Positions 37,656 through 47,159 of a stretch of 64,000 nt of DNA are shown here, one piece after another. The translations under genes were made by a program, and so were the position numbers. The notes under the pieces are model-generated. The model was given only the letters and a program-made list of their open reading frames with translations. It had not been told where the DNA came from and ran no database searches. The DNA comes from Butyrivibrio proteoclasticus (GTDB lineage Bacteria > Bacillota > Clostridia > Lachnospirales > Lachnospiraceae). The DNA is taken from positions 1-64,000 of the forward strand of contig NZ_FOXO01000013.1 in the NCBI RefSeq assembly GCF_900115735.1, written 5' to 3'. Positions within the stretch are counted from its first letter, which is position 1. The number at the start of each line of letters is the position of its first letter.

Positions 37656-39251
37656 TTACTTTAATGAATCAACTGCTGCTCTCTCTATAGCCAGACCTGC
37701 GTTGTAATCTTTCATAAAATCATCAAAGCCTGCAACATCCTCTTTATTGGGGTCACAGGTCTCAACTTTTCCACTTGCAAATACCTTATCAGCAAGATAT
37801 TTTTCAAGAGTCTCACCATCGTTTTTCTGCATCATGAATCCTGCAAGGATTGCCTGTCCCCAAGGACCGCCCTCTCCTGCTGTTTCCATAAGCTTGATAG
37901 GAGTATTGAGCGCTGCCGCCATTACTCTGTCACCAACACCTCTTACCTTGAAGAATCCGCCCTGTCCAAAGAAGAAGTCTGCCTTAACATTTTCTTCTTT
38001 CATAAGAATGTCATTTCCTGCTTTAAGAGCACCAAGTGCAGTATAAAGATGTGTTCTCATAAAGTTAGAAAGGTTGAACTTGTCATCAGGTCTTCTCACA
38101 AACAGAGGTCTTCCCTCGTTAAAGCCTGTAATACTCTCGCCTGAGAAGTAGTTGTAAGCCAGAAGTCCACCACAATCAGCGTCACCTTCCATAGCCTTAC
38201 GGTAAAGAGTTCCATATAAAGTATCATCATCAAGGTCTTTTCCGATTGCTCCTGCAAATTCTCTGAACAAAGATACCCACGCGTTGAGATCTGATGTGCA
38301 GTTGTTGCAGTGAACCATGGCAACCTGCTCTCCTGATGGTGTAGTAACAAGGTCAAGCTCAGGATATGCCTTTGAAAGGTCATGCTCCAAAACAACCATT
38401 GAGAATACCGAAGTTCCGGCAGAAATATTACCTGTTCTAACTCCAACTGAGTTGGTTGCTACCATTCCTGTTCCGGCATCTCCCTCAGGAGGACAAACCG
38501 GGATACCAGCCTTTAAATCTCCTGATGGATCCAGCTTTTTTGCGCCTTCTTCTGAAAGAACGCCAGCTCTTTCACCTGCAGGAAGTGACTTTGGAAGGAT
38601 GTCAGAAAGTTTCCAGTCAAAAGAATATGATGCAACCAGTTCATCGAACTGCTCAACCATCTTTTTATTGTAATCGCATGTCTTTGAATCAATAGGGAAC
38701 ATTCCGGAAGCATCACCAACTCCAAGAACTTTTTCTCCTGTGAGCTGCCAGTGAATATATCCGGCAAGAGTTGTAAAGAAATCCACTTTAGATACATGCT
38801 CTTCCTTATTGAGAATAGCCTGATAAAGATGTGCAATGCTCCATCTCTGTGGAATATGATATCCGAAAACCTCTGTAAGTTTATCAGAAGCTTCCTCTGT
38901 TATAGTATTTCTCCATGTTCTGAATGGTACAAGAAGGTTTCCCTCTTTATCAAATGCCATATAGCCGTGCATCATGGCAGAAAAGCCCATAGCTCCTACT
39001 TCCACCAGCTTAACACCGTATTTCTTTTCAACATCATCTTTAAGACCCTTATAGCAATCCTGAAGACCGCCCCAGATATCATCAAGTGTATATGTCCAGA
39101 TTCCGTTGTCCAGCCTGTTCTCCCAGCCATGTGAGCCGGATGCTATTGGATTATAGTCTTCATCTGTTAAAACAGCTTTGATTCTTGTAGAACCGAACTC
39201 GATTCCAAGAAAAGTCTTCCCCTCTTCAATAAGCTTTTTTACGTCACCCAT
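37656..39251 (-). CDS. FGGY-family sugar kinase, probable ribulokinase
   Basis: A 531-residue kinase. The N-terminal ATPase fold has [17 protein letters not shown], and the C-terminal half has [20 protein letters not shown] and the phosphate/adenosine region [17 protein letters not shown]. The araD gene right downstream makes L-ribulose (or another pentulose) the most likely substrate; a xylulokinase-like activity is possible because the family crosses substrates. AGGAGAAGAGG precedes ATG 39251. Confidence 0.87.
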   Translation of the reverse strand: MGDVKKLIEEGKTFLGIEFGSTRIKAVLTDEDYNPIASGSHGWENRLDNGIWTYTLDDIWGGLQDCYKGLKDDVEKKYGVKLVEVGAMGFSAMMHGYMAFDKEGNLLVPFRTWRNTITEEASDKLTEVFGYHIPQRWSIAHLYQAILNKEEHVSKVDFFTTLAGYIHWQLTGEKVLGVGDASGMFPIDSKTCDYNKKMVEQFDELVASYSFDWKLSDILPKSLPAGERAGVLSEEGAKKLDPSGDLKAGIPVCPPEGDAGTGMVATNSVGVRTGNISAGTSVFSMVVLEHDLSKAYPELDLVTTPSGEQVAMVHCNNCTSDLNAWVSLFREFAGAIGKDLDDDTLYGTLYRKAMEGDADCGGLLAYNYFSGESITGFNEGRPLFVRRPDDKFNLSNFMRTHLYTALGALKAGNDILMKEENVKADFFFGQGGFFKVRGVGDRVMAAALNTPIKLMETAGEGGPWGQAILAGFMMQKNDGETLEKYLADKVFASGKVETCDPNKEDVAGFDDFMKDYNAGLAIERAAVDSLK

Positions 39252-39352
39252 ACCTCTTCTCCTTTAAACCAATTCTTTTACTTTTATAGCTAATATTTTA
39301 GTTTTAAGTAAACACAAGATAATTATATACGGATTCGCTCTTTTGTGTACAC

Positions 39353-40684
39353 TTATTTTGGATCTCCCCTAAAGGTATTTCGAATCAGCAAAACAGGATT
39401 CGCCCGCTTCATTCTAAAGCCACCCTTGGAGATATATAGGGGCTTTCCGCCTTTTTTCCAAATCGGTCTCCCCTCTCCGTTGGGATTTCCGGTTCTTACA
39501 AATGCTGCCACGTAATCCATAATCAGTTCTGACGCAGCCTTATCCTTCTCGCCATAAGGCCGAAAGCTCTTATCAAGAGTTCCAAAGAAATACCTCAGAT
39601 CCGAAGAATGAAAGGCACCGTTATCATCTCCCGGCGCATCAATATCAAAGAAATAGCGATATCCTCTATTGCTCTTTATAAATTTCCAAGCCATGTGGTA
39701 AAGGACCACATTGAACATATCGTTGGATGTGGTACCTGCCATATAGTCAATGCGCAAAGGATGCTTCACAAGCTGCGCCGTATCTTTTTCCAGAAGATAA
39801 CCATCCACAACCGGTTGTGTGTTTACAAGATTGTCATTTCGCTCAGTTTTGATAACTTCAACAGCTGCCATCACTTCTTTTTCATCCAAGTGCCGGAAAT
39901 CTTCTAAAGTCTTTACCCCGGCTATTTTCATTACTTCTTTCCAGTATTCTCTGGTTTCAGTAGCAGGCTTTGGCCTAGCTTTCTTAGGAAAAAGACCTCC
40001 ACCAGAGAGCATGATAGCACGCTTAAAGAGACCTTCTGCCTTTTGAGAAAGACAGAGGTATTGCAGAGAAATTGCTCCAGCGCTTTGTCCCATAGCCGTA
40101 ATATTTTCAGCATCACCGCCAAATGAAGCTATATGTCTTTTAACCCATTTAATGGCAACTAAAATATCGTCAAGTCCAAAGTTTCCGTCGCGGCCATTCT
40201 TTTCCTGTATTTCCTCATGAGTCAGATATCCAAAGGCTCCCACCCTGTAGTTAATGCACACAAGTATGATTCCACGCTTCGCATAACCGGCGCCGTCAAG
40301 ATAGCCCTCGGAATTAGCCATGGAATTAAAGCCTCCGCCATGGATAAATACAAGAACCGGTGCGTTTTGAGCATCTTTTGGCGCATAGATGTTGAGGTTC
40401 AGGCAATCCTCACTATAGGTAAAACTTAGTCCCTCTCTGAATTCCCGATGATAAAAAAGTCGCTCCGGCACATCAAGATGGGGAAAGTAGGTCCGGTACT
40501 GAGTACAGGCATCGCCGAAGTGCGTGGCATCATATGTCCCCTCCCATTTTTCTACGGGAACAGCATAGGAAAAACGCTCTGCCTTTGCATAGCGAATCCC
40601 AAGAAAGGCCAGGTCGTCTTCTCTCTCAAGGCCTCTGATCCTGCCAAGGCCAGTTTCTTTTTCAATAAACTTAATATCACTCAT
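39353..40684 (-). CDS. Type B carboxylesterase
   Basis: A 443-residue carboxylesterase of the acetylcholinesterase-like family. The oxyanion motif is FIHGGGFNSMANS, the nucleophile GQSAGAISLQY (Ser about 188), with EDCLNLNIYAPKD before it. No signal peptide is present. Its start overlaps the end of the GPH transporter gene, so it is coupled to sugar uptake: a role in removing acetyl or aromatic esters from imported hemicellulose fragments is a reasonable inference. Note that it stands 100 bases ahead of the FGGY kinase gene. Confidence 0.88.
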   Translation of the reverse strand: MSDIKFIEKETGLGRIRGLEREDDLAFLGIRYAKAERFSYAVPVEKWEGTYDATHFGDACTQYRTYFPHLDVPERLFYHREFREGLSFTYSEDCLNLNIYAPKDAQNAPVLVFIHGGGFNSMANSEGYLDGAGYAKRGIILVCINYRVGAFGYLTHEEIQEKNGRDGNFGLDDILVAIKWVKRHIASFGGDAENITAMGQSAGAISLQYLCLSQKAEGLFKRAIMLSGGGLFPKKARPKPATETREYWKEVMKIAGVKTLEDFRHLDEKEVMAAVEVIKTERNDNLVNTQPVVDGYLLEKDTAQLVKHPLRIDYMAGTTSNDMFNVVLYHMAWKFIKSNRGYRYFFDIDAPGDDNGAFHSSDLRYFFGTLDKSFRPYGEKDKAASELIMDYVAAFVRTGNPNGEGRPIWKKGGKPLYISKGGFRMKRANPVLLIRNTFRGDPK

Positions 40685-42132
40685 AAATTCTCAACTCCAA
40701 AGTATGCTTCCTTTTTTGCCTGAAGTTCTGTCACTTTCTCCTTTGAAAGCGGATACCAGACGATCAGGAATAGCGCCATTAGGGCAAACATTACAGCAGG
40801 GATCAGGGTTGCCAGTACATACATTAAAGACAGCTGTGCCCCGGTAAATTTGAATTCCAGCGTACTTGCAGTGTCATAATATCCCATTGCCAAAAGAGCT
40901 GCATTTACCGCAATGGCTGAGATTACCTGCCCCAATTTACGGAAGAAATTAAGGAACGCATAAGCTGTTCCGTTATCCTTACTTCCGGTTGTAACTTCGA
41001 TCTCGTCTATGGCATCCCCCGCCATAGCCCACAGCTGCAAGACAAATAGGTTTAAACCAAATCCGGAGACAAAGCACAAAAACATGAAAGGCATAAGTGC
41101 CGCTGCCGGATCCAGGAATTTCAGGAAAAACATTAAAAAGTTCGCTGCTGCCGCAATGATCATACCTACGGAAGTAATCTCTTTTTTGCCATACTTTCTG
41201 GCAAGCTTTGGAGTAAATGCCATCAGTATTGCCATTGGAATATAGGTAAGGATAGTCGGAAGTGAGACAAAAATACCGCCCTTTCCAAAATAGTAGCGGA
41301 TAAGATACACATAGTAGCTTTGAGTAAACATCTGCCCTGCCAAAAGAAGCATTGCTACTACTGAAATAGATAACATGGACTTGTTTCCAAAGATAAGCTT
41401 TAAAGCTTTGCCTGCTGCGCCCTTTTCATGGTGCTTTGGCTCCGCCTTCACTCGCTCTTTTGTACCAAGGAATGCAAATAGAAGCGCTATCATAGATAAA
41501 AGAGCCATGACGATAACGCCGGTTAAAAGAACATCATATTTTACAATGGACTGACCTGTTGTTTTATCAGTGCTAAAGCAAAGCATTGAAAGCACCATGA
41601 CAGGCATAGAACCAATAGCCGCACCAACAGCACGAAATACTGACAGTTTGGACCTTTCTTTGTCATCCAAAGTGATAACACTTGCAAGAGAGCCGTAAGG
41701 AATCTGCAGCATGGTATAGATCATTCCCCATGCAACATAGGTCACTGTCGCATAAATATAGGCAGGCAAATTGTCTCCCGGCGTACCAAAACCCGGGAAT
41801 TTACAAAATAACAGAATAGATGCTATAGCAAGCGGTATTGCCACGCGAAGAAACCACACACGATATCGACCATGCTTTGAGACCTTCGCTGTATCACAGA
41901 TGCGCCCCATAATTGGGTCATTCACCGCGTCCCAGACTCTTGTCAGTACAAACATGATCATGATAAAGAACGGACTTAAGATAAGTACATCCGTATAGTA
42001 GGTCTGCAGGATGGAAGTCACCAAACCAAACACCAGGCATCCGCCCGCATCCCCCAATGCATAGCAGACATATTCTGCGGTCCTAAGGCCACTGGCCCTT
42101 TGGATCACACTTTTTTCTTCATTTTTCCCCAT
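40681..42132 (-). CDS. GPH-family sugar transporter (MFS)
   Basis: A 483-residue transporter with about 12 membrane helices, of the glycoside-pentoside-hexuronide:cation symporter family (ITSILQTYYTDVL; DAVNDPIMGRICD; KHGRYRVWFLR). The DPxxG and GRYR motifs are family marks. It most likely imports a pentoside or oligosaccharide for the following esterase and pentose genes. AGGAGG lies upstream of ATG 42132; the stop overlaps the esterase start by four bases. Confidence 0.9.
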   Translation of the reverse strand: MGKNEEKSVIQRASGLRTAEYVCYALGDAGGCLVFGLVTSILQTYYTDVLILSPFFIMIMFVLTRVWDAVNDPIMGRICDTAKVSKHGRYRVWFLRVAIPLAIASILLFCKFPGFGTPGDNLPAYIYATVTYVAWGMIYTMLQIPYGSLASVITLDDKERSKLSVFRAVGAAIGSMPVMVLSMLCFSTDKTTGQSIVKYDVLLTGVIVMALLSMIALLFAFLGTKERVKAEPKHHEKGAAGKALKLIFGNKSMLSISVVAMLLLAGQMFTQSYYVYLIRYYFGKGGIFVSLPTILTYIPMAILMAFTPKLARKYGKKEITSVGMIIAAAANFLMFFLKFLDPAAALMPFMFLCFVSGFGLNLFVLQLWAMAGDAIDEIEVTTGSKDNGTAYAFLNFFRKLGQVISAIAVNAALLAMGYYDTASTLEFKFTGAQLSLMYVLATLIPAVMFALMALFLIVWYPLSKEKVTELQAKKEAYFGVENL

Positions 42133-42137
42133 AGAAA

Positions 42138-42965
42138 TTACCCTCCTGTTCTTGAATAGAAAAAAAGATACTGCTGCATAACCCCATTAAAAGGAGCATA
42201 GCTTTCAAAAGAAAAGCCTTTTTGATAATGTGCATCAAGTACTTTTTTTATCCAAACATCAATAGGAAACGCATCAAGCCTGTGATAGCCAAAAAGAATC
42301 TCACAATTTGCAACCTTAACCCCAACACCAAATAATTTCAGAAGATTCTCCATCAGCTCTTCATCAGATAGCTTCTCCCATGCCTTTAAGTCTACTGCGC
42401 CGCTTGCCACATCAAGTGCCGCCTGATGAACATACTTATCTCTATATCCAAGGCTACAGGATGATAGCTGCTCCATTGATAAAGCTGCTATTTTTTCAGG
42501 AGTGGGAAAAGAATATATTTTCCCAAACTCTTCTCCCTCATCAATTACATTCCCCACAAGAGCGCAGAGTTTTTCAATTGAGGCCTTGATAGCAGGAATA
42601 TTTTTTCTCTGGGATATGATAAAAGAAATAATCATTTCCCACGGATCCTGCCGCAAAATCCTTATTCCTTTGCCGTATTCCGAAGCATTATAAAGATATT
42701 CATCTTTGGTTTTATCAATTCTTGCACGAATATCACTATAGCTGATGTCCATATCAAAATAGTTTTTCCAAAAGGAGTCATATTCTTTTTGGTCACAGCT
42801 AAATTCGTATCTGTTTTCGTCAATTTTTTTAACCAGCACATGTTTGTCTAATGCTGCAACGCTGTAGTGCTCCTGCGACTCTTCTCCGCACCTGTTAAAC
42901 CTGAAGCACTGACCGCTGTCAGCTATTTTCCCAAGATCAAAATCATCTTTAATTTCTATTATCAC
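42138..42965 (-). CDS. 8-oxoguanine DNA glycosylase (Ogg-type)
   Basis: A 275-residue DNA glycosylase/AP lyase. The N-terminal OGG domain contains GQCFRF, and the HhH-GPD core has QRKNIPAIKASIEKLC and LFGVGVKVANCEILFGYHRLDAFPID: helix-hairpin-helix, then the catalytic Asp in DVWIKKVL. A Lys in the IISQRK region is the candidate nucleophile. It removes 8-oxoguanine from DNA. It is five bases ahead of the GPH gene but functionally unrelated. Confidence 0.9.
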   Translation of the reverse strand: MIIEIKDDFDLGKIADSGQCFRFNRCGEESQEHYSVAALDKHVLVKKIDENRYEFSCDQKEYDSFWKNYFDMDISYSDIRARIDKTKDEYLYNASEYGKGIRILRQDPWEMIISFIISQRKNIPAIKASIEKLCALVGNVIDEGEEFGKIYSFPTPEKIAALSMEQLSSCSLGYRDKYVHQAALDVASGAVDLKAWEKLSDEELMENLLKLFGVGVKVANCEILFGYHRLDAFPIDVWIKKVLDAHYQKGFSFESYAPFNGVMQQYLFFYSRTGG

Positions 42966-42983
42966 TTTTTGCTCCTGTTTTTC

Positions 42984-43430
42984 TCATTTCTTTTCCATGT
43001 TATCCACATAGCCTCTGTCCCAAAGCATGATGTTGAGCTTTGTAGCCAGCTCCACAGCAGGCTGTGTGAAATACTGATTGGTCATGACAACGCCAACCAT
43101 CCTGCCATAGTAGTCGCGCCCCGCGTATATCTCCTGGATAGCCTTGACTCCAATTGGCTTATCGTAACATTTACACTGAAAAGCATATGTCACGCCATCC
43201 TTTTCAGCAAGGATATCAGCGCCAAAGTCGCCGCTCCCCTTGGTCACTTCAACTTCGAGAAAGCCATTGTCTTTTAACAGATCCGCGCAATAATACTCGA
43301 AGTCATGCCCCTCCATTTCATCCATAGGAAGCGGGCGCATTTTATGCCTTTTAATTAGATAAAGTATAAGGACAGCAAGTAAAACCACCGCTGCCCCTAT
43401 AACTGCATAAATTATATTATCTCTAAACAT
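42984..43430 (-). CDS. Membrane-anchored Mrr-like restriction endonuclease-fold protein
   Basis: A 148-residue protein with one N-terminal transmembrane helix (about 5-25, IIYAVIGAAVVLLAVLILYLI) and a C-terminal Mrr_cat-type nuclease fold: EYYCADLLKDNGFLEVEVT, GSGDFGADILAE and the catalytic QCKCYDKPIG. The D and QxK residues of the active site are present. Such anchored nucleases are widespread and poorly understood; a role in DNA uptake defence or DNA quality control is speculative. The start overlaps the PTS gene stop. Confidence 0.85.
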   Translation of the reverse strand: MFRDNIIYAVIGAAVVLLAVLILYLIKRHKMRPLPMDEMEGHDFEYYCADLLKDNGFLEVEVTKGSGDFGADILAEKDGVTYAFQCKCYDKPIGVKAIQEIYAGRDYYGRMVGVVMTNQYFTQPAVELATKLNIMLWDRGYVDNMEKK

Positions 43431-44518
43431 TAAAGTTTCATATCTCCGTCTTTTACCCAGCCAAGTTTTTTAACACCTGCATTTATTATAAGTGAAAAAA
43501 CAGCCGGAAGCACTATGGAAATCATTAAAAGTCCAAACCAGTCAAATCCTGTGATAGCAGTCTTGGCACCATTCGCCACATCACTGACCCATCCTGTATA
43601 AACTCCGATAGGTCCTACCATTCCGCAGGTTCCCATTCCTGATGAAACCGGAGCTCCATTCATCTGCAATCTGAAAAGACATGTAGCAATAGGGCCTGTT
43701 ATGGCTGATGCAAGTGTTGGAGCAATCCAGATTCTTGGATTTTTAATGATGTTTCCCATCTGAAGCATTGATGTTCCGATTCCCTGTGAGATAAGTCCGC
43801 CCCACTTATTTTCTTTAAAAGAAATAACTGCAAAGCCGATCATCTGGGCACAGCATCCTGCTACAGCTGCTCCACCTGCAAGCCCTGTAAGACCAAAGGC
43901 CGCGCAGATTGCTGCTGAAGAAATAGGAAGTGTAAGAGCCACACCAACAAGCACGGAAACCAAAATTCCCATGAGAAATGGCTGTAGCTCAGTTGCCCAC
44001 ATTATAAGGTTTCCAATCCACATAGCTGCCCTGCCAATGGGCGGTGCAATGAGCCATGAGAAAAATACTCCAACGCCTATAGTAACAAGAGGTGTGACAA
44101 GAATATCAATCTTTGTCTCCTTGGAAACTGCTTTACCAAATTCTGCTGCAAGTATTGCAACGAACAATACAGCCAAAGGGCCACCTGCTCCGCCAAGAGC
44201 ATTAGCCGCAAATCCAACCGTGATCATTGAAAAAAGAACCAGTGGCGGGCACTTAAGAGCATATCCTATAGCTGCTGCCATTGCAGGTCCGCTCATCGCT
44301 GTAGCAAGACCACCAACTGTATATTCTGTACCGGCAATCGTTGCCACTGTTTTCATCAAAAAAGGAACATGGAACTGAGTACCAATTGTGTTGATGATAG
44401 TTCCAATAAGAAGCGAACAGAATAGTCCCTGAGCCATTGCTCCAAGTGCATCGATTCCATATCGCTTTAAAGAAATCTCAATGTCTTTCCGCTTCAAAAA
44501 CTCTTTAAACTTTTCCAT
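43430..44518 (-). CDS. PTS IIC-like membrane protein (PTS_EIIC_2 type)
   Basis: A 362-residue membrane protein with about ten hydrophobic segments, strongly Gly and Ala rich, resembling the PTS_EIIC_2 family of IIC-like permeases (LLIGTIINTIGTQFHVP; AANALGGAGGPLAVLF). No IIA or IIB partner is near, which is usual for this family. The substrate is unknown. Confidence 0.82.
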   Translation of the reverse strand: MEKFKEFLKRKDIEISLKRYGIDALGAMAQGLFCSLLIGTIINTIGTQFHVPFLMKTVATIAGTEYTVGGLATAMSGPAMAAAIGYALKCPPLVLFSMITVGFAANALGGAGGPLAVLFVAILAAEFGKAVSKETKIDILVTPLVTIGVGVFFSWLIAPPIGRAAMWIGNLIMWATELQPFLMGILVSVLVGVALTLPISSAAICAAFGLTGLAGGAAVAGCCAQMIGFAVISFKENKWGGLISQGIGTSMLQMGNIIKNPRIWIAPTLASAITGPIATCLFRLQMNGAPVSSGMGTCGMVGPIGVYTGWVSDVANGAKTAITGFDWFGLLMISIVLPAVFSLIINAGVKKLGWVKDGDMKL

Positions 44519-44637
44519 ACCATTCTCCCTGTTATAGTTTTGTCTTATAGCATCCCCACGATTATACTATAACACTTTAGAGAATTGAACTAAAAAAGTG
44601 ACAACAGACAGTATTTTCCGCAAATGCAAGTATATTT

Positions 44638-45360
44638 TTACTTTTGTGTCTTTATTTTCAGACCGCGCAAATACTCTTTTGCTTCATCCGTAATCCTATA
44701 GCTCTCAATTGCCTTCTGAATTGTCTTGTTATGGGTCCATACATCAAGCCTGTGATCTTGGATATACAAAATTGCTGACTCATACTGCTTGGCAAGAGCT
44801 GTAGCAAAATACCAGGCTATCATCATGTTGATGTAGTACTCATCTGATCTGATCTTTGACACTTCTTTAAGGTATTTTTCATCAAAGTCCTCGTCCAGAA
44901 AATGCTGCATCAGCATGCCAATAGCAAACCTGATTGTGTAGGTTTTATCTGACTTAAGCCACTTTGGTATTTCTTTTAGCAAATCCTCTTTATGCTTCTT
45001 GAAAACCTTTGGTGACATCTGGTCGCACGTAGCCCAGTTATCCACAAATGGAAGGAACTCATTTAGCTCTTTTACACATTTATCATAGTCTTTAATCTCT
45101 GATATGATAAAAGCCTGAAGTTGATTCTCATCGAAATACTTGTGTGGAAGGTCACTTAGGAATTCATCAATTCCCTCAGTTTTCGCCAGCTCTTTGGCAT
45201 ATTTTCTAAGTTCAGGTGTCCTTACTCCAATGAACATATCCTTTTCCGCAGTTGGTATGAGTCCGCTCTGGAAATCCCTATACTTTATATCCTGCAATTC
45301 AAAAAGCCTTGTTCTTATTTCTTCAATCATCATAATATCTCTTTCTCCACAATTATCCAT
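44638..45360 (-). CDS. DNA alkylation repair protein (AlkD-like)
   Basis: A 240-residue HEAT-like repeat protein of the AlkD family, DNA glycosylases that remove alkylated bases without base flipping: VRTPELRKYAKELAK, FVDNWATCDQMSPKVF with the Trp and Asp of the active site, and DVWTHNKTIQKAIES. ATG 45360 follows AAGGAG at a good distance and overlaps the acetyltransferase stop by eight bases; another ATG (45333) has a weaker site. Confidence 0.9.
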   Translation of the reverse strand: MDNCGERDIMMIEEIRTRLFELQDIKYRDFQSGLIPTAEKDMFIGVRTPELRKYAKELAKTEGIDEFLSDLPHKYFDENQLQAFIISEIKDYDKCVKELNEFLPFVDNWATCDQMSPKVFKKHKEDLLKEIPKWLKSDKTYTIRFAIGMLMQHFLDEDFDEKYLKEVSKIRSDEYYINMMIAWYFATALAKQYESAILYIQDHRLDVWTHNKTIQKAIESYRITDEAKEYLRGLKIKTQK

Positions 45361-45895
45361 AATGTTTTGCTCCTTGGTTTTCCCTTGAAGAGCCTTCCTC
45401 AATCTCATTTATCCGTGTAAAATACTCTGTTGCATTTTCATGATGAATATATGCTCCATTTTTTATCTGCACACGGAGGCTTGCAGGATTATCTTTATTA
45501 ACAGACATATATACTTCATGAATGCACATCTGTCTTGCCTTCGTAAGGGTAAGCTCAAGTCCTTTCGTTGCATATCCCTTTCCACGATATTTTTTCGAAA
45601 TACAATATCCAATATGACCAGGCCCTTCTCTCAAAAAATCATTCAAACAATGTCTTAAATTAAAAACACCGACATAAACACCTTCATCAACAAGCACATA
45701 AGTAGTATCAGGAACAAATCCTTCAGGAAGATTTTTCCCCATTGACCAATTTCTCTTTTTTTCAATCCACTCTAGAAACTGTTCATAGCTATAGCCGTAT
45801 ACATTATTCATATACCCGTTTTCATTCTCAGGAAAAGACATATAAAGCTCATATGTTTTTCGATAATCAGAATCCTGTACTCTTACTAGTTCCAT
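45353..45895 (-). CDS. GNAT-family acetyltransferase
   Basis: A 180-residue acetyltransferase with the acetyl-CoA motif in HIGYCISKKYRGKGYATKGLELTL and NPASLRVQIKNGAYIH after it, in the manner of the RimJ/RimL group. The substrate is unknown. GGAGG precedes ATG 45895. It is the last gene before the accessory region. Confidence 0.87.
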   Translation of the reverse strand: MELVRVQDSDYRKTYELYMSFPENENGYMNNVYGYSYEQFLEWIEKKRNWSMGKNLPEGFVPDTTYVLVDEGVYVGVFNLRHCLNDFLREGPGHIGYCISKKYRGKGYATKGLELTLTKARQMCIHEVYMSVNKDNPASLRVQIKNGAYIHHENATEYFTRINEIEEGSSRENQGAKHYG

Positions 45896-45926
45896 AACAA
45901 ATCCTCCATTTTCATTTTATATAAAG

Positions 45927-45963
45927 GAAGCCTCATCAAACCACTATTGTCTGATGAGGCTTC
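45927..45963. terminator. Hairpin, probable terminator
   Basis: Perfect 12-bp stem GAAGCCTCATCA with TGATGAGGCTTC, loop 13 bases. On the minus strand it is followed by CTTTATAT, a weak T tract, so it could end the decayed unit at 45990-46366. Confidence 0.5.
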
Positions 45964-45989
45964 ACTATATCTTATATACAGAAATAATA

Positions 45990-46229
45990 TTAGTAAAAAT
46001 ATTGTTTTTCCTCATCATTCATAACACCAAAAGTCCCCTGATTAGTATTCACGGGATTAGTATTTGGTGTATTAGAATTATTGAGAAATGTATACTTCAT
46101 ATCTTTTCTGCTTTCTTCAATTTTTTTATGAGTATAATCATGTAACGCCGTCATGTCAACTCAAAATCCTCGCATCATAGAATAATCAGCAAGATTTTCA
46201 TTTTTTACAACAACATGTTTTGTTCTCAT
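45990..46229 (-). pseudogene. Small decayed gene, interrupted by TGA at codon 23
   Basis: One reading frame of 80 codons. ATG 46229 gives MRTKHVVVKNENLADYSMMR and two more residues before TGA (46161-46163), then the same frame continues VDMTALHDYTHKKIEESRKD and onward to QYFY at 45990. An ATG just after the stop (46154) could restart a 54-residue peptide, but its ribosome site is weak. No family is recognised. It follows another decayed gene by seven bases. Confidence 0.45.
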
Positions 46230-46233
46230 TAAG

Positions 46234-46366
46234 CTATTTCTTCATCATTTCAATTGCTTCTTCCAAAGAAATGCGATCGGCAAATATCGACGTCGTTACG
46301 CTTGAGCAACACCTTACCACCAGCTTCAGCATCATAATCTACGGGGAATTTAGTCTCAGGGGCTCA
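46234..46366 (-). pseudogene. Frameshifted gene remnant, C-terminal fragment
   Basis: The minus strand reads PETKFPVDYDAEAGGKVLL and KRNDVDI in one frame and, after one extra base near 46280, ADRISLEEAIEMMKK and a stop in the next. The two parts join naturally if a T is removed. There is no start codon in the fragment, and it abuts the end of the XRE gene. No family is recognised. Confidence 0.5.
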
Positions 46367-46376
46367 AAAAAGATGT

Positions 46377-47048
46377 TTATCTTATAATTCCACCATGGAA
46401 ATAGCATTCGTATACTTTTACATTATTGCAATAGATTTCTTCATATCCCTGAAACCAGGAAAAATCTCCGGTAACACTGCATTTATATGTATATTCACCT
46501 GACTGATAGTATTCCGGTCCTCGGTATGGCATTTTTTGATCCGCCTTGCGAAGTGCTTCTTTCAGGAAATCACCACTGAATTGCTGATTTAACACCCTTC
46601 CAAGATAATTCATTGCATACTGAATCTTGCCATCGACCCAGATTGCTTCTTCACCGGCAAACTTTTCACTGCCAACATACGTGTCATGATATATATATGG
46701 TCCACTGCTATATGAAAAGTCGTGAGAATCTATCCTTGTAGAGTCTGTTTCATTCATATAGGCAGCATAAGTATTTACATTAGCTTCAAGCCTGAATTCG
46801 ATCAGCTTACTGAGATCATTATCCTCAGTATTCTCGTAACTAACCATACACTCCTGATCTCGGACCAGATAATCTACAGTAACATTAAAAAGATTGCTTA
46901 TCTGGATAAGATTACTAATATCAGGATAAACCTGGCCTGATTCCCATTTTGCAACCGCCTGTCTTGATACAGCAAGCTTTTCTGCAAGGTCTTCCTGTGT
47001 CATCCCCTTACTCTTACGGATTAATTGTAGTTTCTCTGAAAAAATCAT
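46377..47048 (-). CDS. XRE-family regulator with C-terminal DUF5680-like domain
   Basis: A 223-residue protein. The helix-turn-helix occupies residues 5-58 (LQLIRKSKGMTQEDLAEKLA, VSRQAVAKWESGQVYPDIS). The C-terminal 130 residues, with SGDFLKEALRKADQKMPYRGP and FQGYEEIYCNNVKVYECYFHG, look like the DUF5680 domain that is often fused to such regulators. ATG 47048 has GGAGGT seven bases upstream; the frame runs on to a TTG at 47084. The signal is unknown. Confidence 0.82.
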   Translation of the reverse strand: MIFSEKLQLIRKSKGMTQEDLAEKLAVSRQAVAKWESGQVYPDISNLIQISNLFNVTVDYLVRDQECMVSYENTEDNDLSKLIEFRLEANVNTYAAYMNETDSTRIDSHDFSYSSGPYIYHDTYVGSEKFAGEEAIWVDGKIQYAMNYLGRVLNQQFSGDFLKEALRKADQKMPYRGPEYYQSGEYTYKCSVTGDFSWFQGYEEIYCNNVKVYECYFHGGIIR

Positions 47049-47159
47049 ACTCATCACCTCCAAGACCAATATACAATTTCTCATTGCTGAGATACATTAG
47101 CCATTGATTGCTCTTTTGCTACTTTTGTTATACATCATATCAAAGATCCGGCGTTTTCA

